Assembly (NCBI GenBank): GCA_030550155.1
Contig: JAUQPZ010000011.1
Span: 1-43,014, forward strand
Reading direction: 5' to 3'
Length of the DNA: 43,014 nucleotides
DNA from: Thermoproteota archaeon
Lineage (GTDB): Archaea > Thermoproteota > Nitrososphaeria_A > Caldarchaeales > Calditenuaceae
Positions 25,656-33,514 of this stretch are shown here, in pieces. The notes under the pieces were generated by a model, which searched no databases, was not told where the DNA came from, and was given only the letters and a program-made list of their open reading frames with translations. How positions within the stretch are numbered: the first letter of the stretch is position 1; each line of letters starts with the position of its first letter. The position numbers and the translations under genes were made by a program.

Positions 25656-25726
25656 GCATAGGGGCCAAAATAGAAGGCATAGGTCGTAGTAGCTGTTTGA
25701 AGTGTTAAGTCGCTACGACCTACGCC
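25656..25726. promoter_or_regulatory. Inverted/direct repeats in the asd-aroK divergent region (candidate operator)
   Basis: TAGGTCGTAG (25680-25689) and CTACGACCTA (25713-25722) form a perfect 10-bp inverted repeat with a 23-bp spacer. Extending outward the arms match at 13 of 14 positions (25676-25689 and 25713-25726). The half-site GCATAGG also occurs at 25656-25662, exactly 21 bp (two helical turns) before its copy at 25677. The elements lie between the asd operon and shikimate kinase, so one regulator could control both directions. This is inference; no regulator gene is adjacent. Confidence 0.5.
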
Positions 25727-25766
25727 CCTCCCCCTACTCATGCGGGCTCTACAGGATATCCGCTCA

Positions 25767-25774
25767 ATTTATAT
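25767..25774 (+). promoter_or_regulatory. TATA box for shikimate kinase
   Basis: TTTATATC lies 30-37 bp before ATG 25804 and supports that start over the longer frame from 25702. Confidence 0.55.
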
Positions 25775-25803
25775 CTTTTCTACGCCAGAACGTAGCTTGG
25801 AAA

Positions 25804-26670
25804 ATGGCTCGGAGAGGGGTGGGGGAGGCACACGGGGCCGTCTCCATAATCAACGCCATCTCGACCGGCTTTGGCGCGGCCTTAGGAGTGGATTTCCACA
25901 CCCGGGCAGTTGCTGAGCCAGATGAGAGTGGTGTGACGGTGCTGGTTAACAAGGACAGGATTGGCGACGACTCCCTCGTCAAAGAGGTTGTATCTACAAT
26001 CTCTGAGCTGGCAGGGGTAAAGGGGTTGGGGTTCAGGGTTGTCACAGAATCTGACATACCCGTAGCGGTGGGGTTGAAGAGCTCGAGCTCGGCGGCAGTT
26101 GCCGCGGGGCTAGCCGTCCTAGATGCGCTGGGGGAGGTGATTGAGGCTGACAGATTCTTAGCAGGTATTGCAGAGGCTTCGCAGAGATCAGGCGTCTCGA
26201 TAACAGGCGCACTGGATGACGCGGCAGCTTGCATGCTGGGCGGCGTAGTCATAACGGATAACTACGCGAGGAGAATACTGCTGAGGAAAGAGGTTGCCGA
26301 GGACTTATCCGTGGCCATCCTCGTCCCCGAGAGGAAGACCTATACGCGCGAATTTAGAAAAGAGCTCCTCACACCGATCAAAGAGCTAGTGTCTGAGGCC
26401 TTTAGAATTGCAGAGCGCGGAGATTACTGGCGGGCGATGACACTAAACGGCCTACTCCACGCGGCGGCCCTGAACATCAACCCACAACCAATACTCGATG
26501 CTCTCCGGGCTGGAGCGTTGGGGGCGGGCGTCTCAGGCACAGGCCCGGCAATAGCCGCGGTGGCCCCCAGCCCCTTGATTAAGCCGGTCAGGGAGGCCCT
26601 GTCGATGCATGGGAGCCAGGTTGTCGTGAAAAAGGTTGTGAACTCTCCGAGAGGCGGCCGTTCGCAGTGA
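25804..26670 (+). CDS. aroK: Archaeal shikimate kinase (GHMP family)
   Basis: A 288-residue GHMP-superfamily kinase that phosphorylates shikimate at O3, unrelated to bacterial AroK. Motifs are GEAHGAVSIINAI near the N terminus, the ATP loop VAVGLKSSSSAAVAAG, TGALDDAAACMLGG and a C-terminal GAGVSGTGPAIAAV. The family normally begins close to this GEAHGA segment, and a TATA box about 32 bp upstream fits ATG 25804; the longer open frame adds 34 poorly conserved residues. It fills the only shikimate step absent from the minus-strand operon. pth2 begins one base after its stop. Confidence 0.93.
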   Translation: MARRGVGEAHGAVSIINAISTGFGAALGVDFHTRAVAEPDESGVTVLVNKDRIGDDSLVKEVVSTISELAGVKGLGFRVVTESDIPVAVGLKSSSSAAVAAGLAVLDALGEVIEADRFLAGIAEASQRSGVSITGALDDAAACMLGGVVITDNYARRILLRKEVAEDLSVAILVPERKTYTREFRKELLTPIKELVSEAFRIAERGDYWRAMTLNGLLHAAALNINPQPILDALRAGALGAGVSGTGPAIAAVAPSPLIKPVREALSMHGSQVVVKKVVNSPRGGRSQ

Positions 26671-26671
26671 T

Positions 26672-27040
26672 GTGGATTTGGATGAACAAGTCTTTAAACA
26701 GGTCATAGTTGTGAGGCGCGACCTACGCATCGGCCGGGGAAAGCTGGCGGCCCAAGTCGCACACGCATCCTTAACCGCATACCTCGAGACCCTGAAGGTG
26801 AGGCCTGAGTGGGCGGAGAAGTGGCTGAGCACCGGGCAGAGAAAAATAGTTGTCACAGCCTCAAACTCCGAGGAACTAATTTCGATTAAAAGGTCTGTGG
26901 AGGAGGACGGCATACCCACCGCTTTAATACAGGACGCAGGCCTTACCCAGCTCGAGCCCGGCACGGTTACAGCTCTAGGCATAGGGCCGGCGCCCGAGGC
27001 TATTTTAGACAAGACGACCCGCCGACTGAAGCTTTTATGA
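26672..27040 (+). CDS. pth2: Peptidyl-tRNA hydrolase, Pth2 type
   Basis: A 122-residue Pth2 that recycles tRNA from peptidyl-tRNA. Family signatures are KQVIVVRRDLRIGRGKLAAQ, the following VAHASL helix, KIVVTASNSEEL and the C-terminal DAGLTQLEPGTVTALGIGP. The length is typical. The start is GTG 26672, one base after the shikimate kinase stop; TTG 26678 is an alternative. It is probably co-transcribed with aroK although functionally unrelated. Confidence 0.95.
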   Translation: MDLDEQVFKQVIVVRRDLRIGRGKLAAQVAHASLTAYLETLKVRPEWAEKWLSTGQRKIVVTASNSEELISIKRSVEEDGIPTALIQDAGLTQLEPGTVTALGIGPAPEAILDKTTRRLKLL

Positions 27041-27113
27041 TTCTTCGCCTTTTTACAACTGCATAATAATTCGAGCGGTTACATACAACGTCCTATAAGG
27101 ACAGGGTCGGAGA

Positions 27114-27120
27114 TTTATTA
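27114..27120 (+). promoter_or_regulatory. TATA box of acs
   Basis: TTTATTA, about 34-40 bp before ATG 27154, predicts a start of transcription near 27140, inside the inverted repeat at 27138-27155. Confidence 0.5.
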
Positions 27121-27137
27121 ACCAGCCCATAAATGAT

Positions 27138-27155
27138 ATAACGTGAAGACGTTAT
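27138..27155 (+). promoter_or_regulatory. Inverted repeat overlapping the acs start codon
   Basis: ATAACGT-GAAG-ACGTTAT is a perfect 7-bp inverted repeat with a 4-base spacer. The first two bases of the acs ATG lie in its right arm, and the predicted transcription start falls inside it. It could act as a repressor operator. Confidence 0.4.
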
Positions 27156-29187
27156 GAGCCGGAGCCAGCCAGAACCCGTAAGAGAGACACTAAACTTTGA
27201 TGAGAGAATCGTGCTCGAGCATTGGTCGCACAGAAACACCAGTGTGAAAGATTACTGGGCTTCCCATAGCGCAACCCTTGAGAGGTTTGAGGAGTTCTGG
27301 GCCAGCGTGGCTAAGGAACTCGAGTGGTTCAAGCCTTTCTCGAAGGTGATGGAGCCTGGCGAGTATCCGAACGTTTATAAGTGGTTCGTTGGCGGGAAAC
27401 TGAACATGTCTTATCTGTGCCTAGATAGGCACGTTAAGTCTTGGAGGAAGAATAAGGTTGCGATAGTATGGGAGGGCGAGCCGGTTAAAGATAGTGGCGA
27501 GCCACTCGAGGTAAGAGTCCTCACTTACTATGACATGTGGAGATATGTTAACAGGGTTGCGTATGTGATGAAGGAGAAGCTAGGGCTCAAGAAAGGCGAC
27601 AGGGTAGCTTTCTATATGCCCATGGTGCCTGAGCTGCCAGTCCTGATGCTCGCCGCGGCCAGAATTGGAGTCACCTTTACACAAGTCTTCAGCGGCTTCA
27701 GCGCCGAGGCCCTAGCCTCGAGAATCAGCGACCTAGGAGCAAGATATGTCTTCACCACAGACGGCTACTATAGGCGTGGAAAGATCTTACGGACAAAGGA
27801 GATTACTGACGATGCTGTAAAGACATGCCCAACGGTTGAGAAGATTATCTTGATACGGCGCGTAGGCCAGACGGAGACACCTATTGACCCTGCCAAGCAC
27901 ACTTATCTCGACGACCTGCTCGCCGATGTCTCACCAACTGCCTATGTCCCGCCAGAAGAGATGGATAGCACAGACATCCTCTACGTCATCTACACGTCGG
28001 GAACCACCGGCAAACCCAAGGGGATAATACATGACACCGGAGGCTATGCCGTAATTCTTCACGCAACGATGAAGTGGGTGTTCGACATTAAGGACGAGGA
28101 CATCTATTGGTGTACGGCTGATATAGGATGGGTCACGGGCCACTCCTACATAGTCTTCGGCCCGCTGATGTCAGGAGCCTCGATCATAATGTATGAGGGC
28201 GCGCCCGACTATCCCGCGCCAGACCGCTGGTGGAGCATAATTGAGAGATACGGCGTGACGATATTCTACACTTCGCCGACCGCCGTGAGGGCTTTCATGA
28301 GAATGGGGGCAGGGTACGTCACGAGGCACGATCTTTCGACTCTGAGGCTGATTCACAGTGTGGGGGAGCCTATAAACCCTGCTGCCTGGAAGTGGCTGTT
28401 CGAGCTTGTAGGCGGTGGAAGATGCCCAGTGGGGAGCACATGGTGGATGACTGAGACAGGCGGGATCTTGATCTCCCACACGCCAGGGTTGATGCTTGTT
28501 CCTCTCAAACCTGGGACCAACGGCCCCCCGATACCAGGAGTCGAGGTAGATGTCGTTGATGAGGATGGGAAGCCTGTTCCAAACGGCGTCAAGGGATACT
28601 TAATAGTCAAGAGGCCTTGGCCAGGGATGCCTGGGCCCCCGACCGGCATGCTGGGCGACCCGGAGAGATACAACTTGGTCTACTTCTCGAGGTTCAGATA
28701 CTTCTTCACGGGAGACTATGCCATAAAGGATGGCGACGGGTACGTTTGGGTCTTGGGGAGGTCTGATGAGGTCTTGAAAGTGGCTGGCCACAGGATAGGG
28801 ACGTACGAGCTCGAGTCGGCGCTGGTTTCTCACCCCTATGTCGCCGAGTCGGCCGTTGTGGGCGCACCAGACGACGTAAAGGGCGAGGTCCCCATAGCCT
28901 ATGTTGTCCTCAAGTCGGACGCCCCACACACACCGCAGATTAGGGATGAGCTGAGGAGGTGGATTAGAGAGCGTATAGGCGCAATAGCTGAGCCCAAGAG
29001 CATCTTCATAGTTAGTAAGCTGCCGAAGACGAGGAGCGGAAAGATAATGCGGCGGATAATGAGGGCCCTGGCTACGGGGAAGCCTATCGGAGACGTGACG
29101 ACGCTTGAGGATGAGGCCGCCGTAGAAGAGGTTAAGATAGCTTACGAGGCCCTGCTCAAAGAAATAGGTGAAGGAGGAAGATCGTAG
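27154..29187 (+). CDS. acs: AMP-forming acyl-CoA synthetase, acetyl-CoA synthetase type
   Basis: A 677-residue member of the Acs/Prp clade of adenylate-forming enzymes, activating acetate (possibly propionate or a hydroxyacid) with ATP and CoA. It has the P-loop-like YTSGTTGKPKG, the STWWMTETGG motif whose Trp pair lines the small-acid pocket in Acs, the FTGDYAIKDGDGYVWVLGR hinge region, and the C-terminal acylation-lysine motif PKTRSGKIMRR. In 3-hydroxypropionate/4-hydroxybutyrate-cycle archaea related enzymes activate 3-hydroxypropionate or 4-hydroxybutyrate, so the substrate is not certain. It converges with the M24 peptidase gene. Confidence 0.87.
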   Translation: MSRSQPEPVRETLNFDERIVLEHWSHRNTSVKDYWASHSATLERFEEFWASVAKELEWFKPFSKVMEPGEYPNVYKWFVGGKLNMSYLCLDRHVKSWRKNKVAIVWEGEPVKDSGEPLEVRVLTYYDMWRYVNRVAYVMKEKLGLKKGDRVAFYMPMVPELPVLMLAAARIGVTFTQVFSGFSAEALASRISDLGARYVFTTDGYYRRGKILRTKEITDDAVKTCPTVEKIILIRRVGQTETPIDPAKHTYLDDLLADVSPTAYVPPEEMDSTDILYVIYTSGTTGKPKGIIHDTGGYAVILHATMKWVFDIKDEDIYWCTADIGWVTGHSYIVFGPLMSGASIIMYEGAPDYPAPDRWWSIIERYGVTIFYTSPTAVRAFMRMGAGYVTRHDLSTLRLIHSVGEPINPAAWKWLFELVGGGRCPVGSTWWMTETGGILISHTPGLMLVPLKPGTNGPPIPGVEVDVVDEDGKPVPNGVKGYLIVKRPWPGMPGPPTGMLGDPERYNLVYFSRFRYFFTGDYAIKDGDGYVWVLGRSDEVLKVAGHRIGTYELESALVSHPYVAESAVVGAPDDVKGEVPIAYVVLKSDAPHTPQIRDELRRWIRERIGAIAEPKSIFIVSKLPKTRSGKIMRRIMRALATGKPIGDVTTLEDEAAVEEVKIAYEALLKEIGEGGRS

Positions 29188-29194
29188 CCGTTTA

Positions 29195-30328
29195 TCAAAG
29201 GCTCATCGTAGCTTTCGTCAATTGTTTAGGGCCTTCCTCAGTGATTAGGAAGTCGTTTTCCACCCTAACTCCCCCCACTCCTGGCACGTAGAGCCCAGGC
29301 TCGAGAGTAACCACCATATTGGGCTTCAGAACGTCGCTTGATCTAGGTATGAAGAACGGGGGCTCTTGACCGTCTAGACCTATCCCATGTCCCGCGTGGT
29401 GTGGGAAAAACTCTGCGTAACCGGCGTCTTTGAAGACGGAGTGGATTGACCGGTAGACCTGTGCTCCCGTGGCACCTGCCTTAAGCATCTGAATTCCGGC
29501 TTCCATGGCCTTCAACACTATTGAGTGAAGCTTCCTGAGACCCTCCTCAGCCTTCCCACCTACCACATAGGTCCTGCAGGTATCCGACCAATACTCCTTT
29601 GTGGTAACCCATAGATCGAATATGAAGGGCTCACCCTCCTTAACGACCCTCGAAGTCGGCGGCCCCCCTACAGCGACTGTCCTCTCACCTGAGACAAAGT
29701 CGCCCGCGAAATACTGGAAGGTCCCGACGAGCCTGCTCAGCTCCTTATGTATCTCCGAGTAGATCTCCACCTCAGTACGGCCTGGAGTGACGAGCGACCT
29801 AGCCATCGCGTAGGCCTTGTCAGCTAGCTCGCAGCTTTTTGAGATGAGTTCAAGCTCGTCTTCGTGCTTGATCGTCCTCATGGCGAGGATGTCCTGTGAT
29901 ATGTCGGCCACCTCAACGTTTGGGATGCTGCGCTGGAGGGCTGCGTAGAGAGAGTGGGGCAGGTTCCAGGAATCAGCCCCGATTGCTGTGGCTCCTGCAA
30001 AGTAGTCTCTGATGAACTTCTCCGACTCAGAGGCCACGTATCCAGGATACGCTACCATCCTCTCCTCCAGCTTGTAGTTTTCATAGACCTCTATTCTGCC
30101 CCCGAAGGTCTGAGAGGCGAGGGCCGCGTCGGTCAAGCCTGTGAAGAGGACGGGCTCACGGCCGGAGCGTAGAAAGAGGTAGGTGGGCAGTAAAAGCCTC
30201 CAAGTCATGAATCCTGTAAAGTAGTAGACCTCTTTTTTACCCGAGATCACGGCACCCTCTAGGCGCCTCTCACTCAGCAGGCCTTCCAGTAGCCGAATCC
30301 TCTCCCGCGGCCCCTTAGCCCACGGCAT
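29195..30328 (-). CDS. pepQ: M24-family Xaa-Pro peptidase
   Basis: A 377-residue pita-bread-fold metallopeptidase releasing Xaa from Xaa-Pro substrates. The N-terminal creatinase-like domain spans about 1-150. The five metal ligands are visible: Asp238 and Asp249 (FDLWVTTKEYWSDT), His314 (HHAGHGIG), Glu343 (TLEPGLY) and Glu357 (VRVEND). Dipeptidase (PepQ) and aminopeptidase (PepP) types cannot be separated safely; the short N domain favours PepQ. A minus-strand AAATTTATC box lies about 33 bp upstream of ATG 30328. Confidence 0.87.
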   Translation of the reverse strand: MPWAKGPRERIRLLEGLLSERRLEGAVISGKKEVYYFTGFMTWRLLLPTYLFLRSGREPVLFTGLTDAALASQTFGGRIEVYENYKLEERMVAYPGYVASESEKFIRDYFAGATAIGADSWNLPHSLYAALQRSIPNVEVADISQDILAMRTIKHEDELELISKSCELADKAYAMARSLVTPGRTEVEIYSEIHKELSRLVGTFQYFAGDFVSGERTVAVGGPPTSRVVKEGEPFIFDLWVTTKEYWSDTCRTYVVGGKAEEGLRKLHSIVLKAMEAGIQMLKAGATGAQVYRSIHSVFKDAGYAEFFPHHAGHGIGLDGQEPPFFIPRSSDVLKPNMVVTLEPGLYVPGVGGVRVENDFLITEEGPKQLTKATMSL

Positions 30329-30532
30329 AAGACATCGAGACTACTAAACGTTCGGGAAAGATAAATTTTGTCAACATCCCACATAGCTGTTCGAGAATCT
30401 TTGGATAGACAAGCTGAAGACAAGTGCATATGGCGCATCGCTGATTAGGGTGAGTGAAATGGCTATTTCTGGCCATGCCGATGAGCCATTAGAAAGAAGC
30501 TGCAGACGATAGCGCCGCAAAGCAGCCTACTC

Positions 30533-30542
30533 TTATATATAG
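30533..30542. promoter_or_regulatory. Orphan palindromic TATA-like element in the 30329-30569 gap
   Basis: TTATATATAG lies about 28 bp beyond the 3' end of the endonuclease III gene and heads no protein gene. On the minus strand it would initiate near 30510 and transcribe a non-coding stretch that contains an inverted repeat, AATGGCT (30458-30464) with AGCCATT (30484-30490). The rest of the 240-bp gap shows no ORF I can support. Confidence 0.25.
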
Positions 30543-30569
30543 AGCAACGGGGCTAAACGCCGCGGAACG

Positions 30570-31295
30570 TTATGCAGTCTTGGCTCCTCTCGCCTCGGCA
30601 TAGTATTTGCAGAGATCCGTGAGGGGGCAGTCATCGCAGAGCGGTTTTCTTGCCTTACAGACTCTTCGCCCATGAGCTATGAGCAGGAGGTGTGCAAGGT
30701 GTCTATGCTCTTCTCTAAAGACTGCTTCGAGGCTTGCCCGCGCCTCGCCGTAGCTCGCGCCCCTCCTCACCAGTCCGAGACGCTCCGCGACCCTCCCTAC
30801 ATGGGTGTCGATTGGAACTGTCTGTAGAATCCCGGTTGTCGTGAGTAGGACATCGGCGGTCTTGTCCCCCACGCCCGGCAATCCTTTAATCCTCTCCCTA
30901 ACGCTGCCCGGGTCTCCCAAGAGCAGGTTTCTCATCGAGCCTCCATACTCACTCATTATGATTCTCGAAGTCTCTTGGAGAAAGCTGGCCTTTGACCGAT
31001 ACATCCCCGCAACACGTATTGCGGCCTCGATACTCTTTCTCCGCGCTTTAGAGATGGCTGAAGGGGTGAGCCCGACCTTTTCCTCCAGCCTCTCCAAAGC
31101 TTGGAGCGCCGCCTTATCGGTCGTGTTCTGTGAGAGTATCGTGGCTATGAGGACCTCGTAAGGGTCTCTGCTCCTTAGATATGCGAAGAGCGAGACATAT
31201 TCTCGGGCTTCGACGCTGTAGTGTTTCTTCAACCTCTCAACTATCTCTTCCCCCAAACTCAACATAGCCCGGTGAAATCTCTTGAGCGGCTTCAT
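30570..31295 (-). CDS. nth: Endonuclease III (HhH-GPD DNA glycosylase)
   Basis: A 241-residue bifunctional glycosylase/AP lyase for oxidised pyrimidines. The helix-hairpin-helix LPGVGDKTADVLL carries catalytic Lys145, and Asp163 is in VPIDTHVGRV. A 4Fe-4S cluster motif C-x6-C-x2-C-x5-C is complete at Cys213, 220, 223 and 229. The ILSQNTTDKAA helix is also typical. It lies head-to-head with the NuoI-like gene and appears to share a palindromic TATA box with it, which fits ATG 31295. Confidence 0.95.
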   Translation of the reverse strand: MKPLKRFHRAMLSLGEEIVERLKKHYSVEAREYVSLFAYLRSRDPYEVLIATILSQNTTDKAALQALERLEEKVGLTPSAISKARRKSIEAAIRVAGMYRSKASFLQETSRIIMSEYGGSMRNLLLGDPGSVRERIKGLPGVGDKTADVLLTTTGILQTVPIDTHVGRVAERLGLVRRGASYGEARASLEAVFREEHRHLAHLLLIAHGRRVCKARKPLCDDCPLTDLCKYYAEARGAKTA

Positions 31296-31324
31296 AATAA
31301 CGCGTCTTGAGGCTACCGGTAGCG

Positions 31325-31330
31325 TTTAAA
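31325..31330. promoter_or_regulatory. Shared palindromic TATA element between nth and the nuoI-like gene
   Basis: TTTAAA (in GTTTAAATTAG) is centred about 31 bp from ATG 31358 on the plus strand and about 32 bp from ATG 31295 on the minus strand. It could serve as a bidirectional promoter. Confidence 0.5.
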
Positions 31331-31357
31331 TTAGACTCACCGCGCTGGATACCTCAG

Positions 31358-32281
31358 ATGCCAGCAGATACGCTGATAAGACAGGTCCTGAGGCCGATCT
31401 GGACGGCGGCCAAGCACATCTTCTTCAAGCCATATACCTACAAATATCCGTACGAGGAGGTCCCTACCCTGCCTGCAGAAAATTACAGATTTGACCCAAA
31501 GCAGGGCTTCGCATACCCGGGCTTCAAGGGCAGGCACCTACTCATTCTCGAAAAATGTACGGGTTGCAGTCTCTGCGATATCGCGTGCCAGAACATTTCA
31601 GAGGCAATCACGATGGTTTATGCCTTCGACATCTCTCTAGAGGTGGAGGAGAAACATTACAATGATTTCACTGCAGGCAAGGGATCTCTTCCCGAGTTTT
31701 TTGAGAAGTTGTTGGAGGGGGTTTCTGGGCCGCTCTTAGAGCCTGGATCCGTGGCTGGCGGCTCCCACCCGTTGCAGGGGTTTGTCGCTGATTTGAAGAG
31801 GGTCTCGAGGGCTGACGGCAGGGTGAGAATCAGTCTTAACATAGACGCTGTCTGGGAGCACAACGTCGGGACATTCTACAACAACTATCTCGACGACAGC
31901 TTCGACGCCTTGACGGAGAGGGGGTGGAGCTTCAACATTATTGAGGACAAGTTCCCGGACGCCATCACGTATGAAGCTTCGAAAGACGGATGCACCGTCA
32001 GAATCTCGGTTCAGAAGAGAGACCTCAAGTATCCACAGAACAAGAAGTCTTATCTCCCGCAGGTTGATTATGGTAGGTGCGTGTTCTGCGGATTCTGCGT
32101 TGATGCGTGCCCCTTCTATGCCCTTGAGATGACTCCTGATGTTGAGCTCTCGTCAATATCGCGTCAGGGCCTCGTCTATAACCCCTTCATGCTCGCGGGT
32201 AAGAAGGTCTCAACTAACCCGCCGTCAACCAACCCGATAGATGCGATTTATGGTTGGCTGAGAGCCAAGCTCGGCCAGTAG
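31358..32281 (+). CDS. nuoI: NuoI-like two-cluster ferredoxin subunit with a large insertion
   Basis: A 307-residue protein with the two CxxCxxCxxxC motifs of complex I subunit NuoI: Cys67/70/73/77 (CTGCSLCDIACQ) and Cys241/244/247/251 (CVFCGFCVDACP). The flanks RGRHLLILEKC-like and VDYGRCVFCG, and ISRQGLVYNPFML after the second motif, are NuoI-like. In usual NuoI the motifs are separated by about 35 residues; here there are about 163, so roughly 130 residues are inserted. The first motif ends Cys-Gln, not Cys-Pro. The start is ATG 31358, since the frame to 31307 would contain the TATA box. Confidence 0.75.
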   Translation: MPADTLIRQVLRPIWTAAKHIFFKPYTYKYPYEEVPTLPAENYRFDPKQGFAYPGFKGRHLLILEKCTGCSLCDIACQNISEAITMVYAFDISLEVEEKHYNDFTAGKGSLPEFFEKLLEGVSGPLLEPGSVAGGSHPLQGFVADLKRVSRADGRVRISLNIDAVWEHNVGTFYNNYLDDSFDALTERGWSFNIIEDKFPDAITYEASKDGCTVRISVQKRDLKYPQNKKSYLPQVDYGRCVFCGFCVDACPFYALEMTPDVELSSISRQGLVYNPFMLAGKKVSTNPPSTNPIDAIYGWLRAKLGQ

Positions 32282-32308
32282 TTTTACCACCCTCAGGGGC
32301 TGGGATTA

Positions 32309-32317
32309 CGTATTTAG
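32309..32317 (+). promoter_or_regulatory. TATA-like box for the F420 enzyme gene
   Basis: CGTATTTAG, 29-37 bp before GTG 32346. Confidence 0.4.
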
Positions 32318-32345
32318 CCATCCTAGGTTCAGGTGTTTCTGATAG

Positions 32346-33449
32346 GTGTATTTGGATTTGAGCTGGGTCAGGTTAGGCGTTGTTTTGGCGTCGGAGGAGT
32401 ATTCGCCTCAAGAGCTTGTGAGGCATGGCGTCGAGGCTGAGAAGAGTGGATTGGACGTTGTGTGGGGGTCGGACCATTTTCACCCCTGGTTTGACACAGG
32501 AGCGCACGGAGTCTTCATATGGTCAGCCCTCTCGGCGGTAGGAGCCCTAACAAAAAAGATAATTATGGGCACCAGCGTCACATGCCCACTCTTCAGGTAT
32601 CCTCCGCCAATCGTCGCCCAAGCTTTTGCGACTATGCAGAATCTCTTTCCGAGCAGGATGTTCCTCGGCGTAGGAACTGGCGAGGCTTTAAACGAGGTGC
32701 CCTGCGGCTTCACATGGCCATCCTACCGCGAACGCTTAGAAAGGCTTGAGGAGGCCGTCTTCATCATAAGGCTCCTATGGCTGGGGAGGCAGGTAACATA
32801 TCGAGGCAAATATTATGGCGTCGTCAAAGCCAAGCTATACGACCCGCCACCTTCGAGCATACCTATACACATAGCCTCGAGCGGCGTGAGGGGGGCTAAG
32901 TTGGCTGGGGCCCTGGCCGACGCCTTTATGACCCTGCCCGTCGACGACCACACAGTCTATACCCAGAAGCTCTTCCCAGCGCTGGATAAGGGCGCGAGAG
33001 AGGTGGGTAGGACGGGGGAGGAGATAGAGAAGTCGATACTCGTACATGTGGGGTACCATGAGCAAGACCGCGAGAGGGCGTTAAAATCTCTCCTACCCTG
33101 GCGCGGCACCCTTCTACCAATATTCTTTGACCTGAACATCTATGACCCGAGATATATCGAGATGCATGGCAACAGGGTTTCAGAGAAGCTGGTCGAGGAA
33201 GTCTTCTTAGTAGCGACAAAGGCCGACGACATCACGACATATCTAGAGAAATATCTGAGGCTGGGCTTCAGACACATCGCCTTCTCCGTCAGCGGAGACC
33301 CGATAGGATTCATCAAGATGCTGGGCTCTGAAATCGCACCATACCTGAGGGAGGAATATGGTCAGCCCCCAACACCCTACATAGGCAGCTACAGCCGAGA
33401 ACACTTCGAGAAATACATGGAGAGCAGGGGTATAAAACTCGAGCTCTAG
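32346..33449 (+). CDS. F420-dependent LLM-class dehydrogenase, FGD-like
   Basis: A 367-residue luciferase-like TIM-barrel enzyme closest in pattern to F420-dependent glucose-6-phosphate dehydrogenase. The catalytic trio of mycobacterial FGD (His40, Trp44, Glu109) appears as His44 and Trp48 in SDHFHPW and Glu113 in GVGTGEALNE. LFRYPPPIVAQAFATM also matches. Whether the substrate is a sugar phosphate or an alcohol, as in related Adf enzymes, cannot be told. It implies that the cell makes coenzyme F420. The start is GTG 32346; TTG 32352 is possible. Confidence 0.83.
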   Translation: MYLDLSWVRLGVVLASEEYSPQELVRHGVEAEKSGLDVVWGSDHFHPWFDTGAHGVFIWSALSAVGALTKKIIMGTSVTCPLFRYPPPIVAQAFATMQNLFPSRMFLGVGTGEALNEVPCGFTWPSYRERLERLEEAVFIIRLLWLGRQVTYRGKYYGVVKAKLYDPPPSSIPIHIASSGVRGAKLAGALADAFMTLPVDDHTVYTQKLFPALDKGAREVGRTGEEIEKSILVHVGYHEQDRERALKSLLPWRGTLLPIFFDLNIYDPRYIEMHGNRVSEKLVEEVFLVATKADDITTYLEKYLRLGFRHIAFSVSGDPIGFIKMLGSEIAPYLREEYGQPPTPYIGSYSREHFEKYMESRGIKLEL

Positions 33450-33514
33450 ACCAGCTCACGGGTAGAGCTTAAATATCTTGAGACAGACTCCTTGCACGTG
33501 CGTGGGAATGGACA

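Noticed and set aside
25702-25803. N-terminal extension of shikimate kinase from 25702
   Set aside because: A TATA box lies inside the extension and the family starts near ATG 25804.
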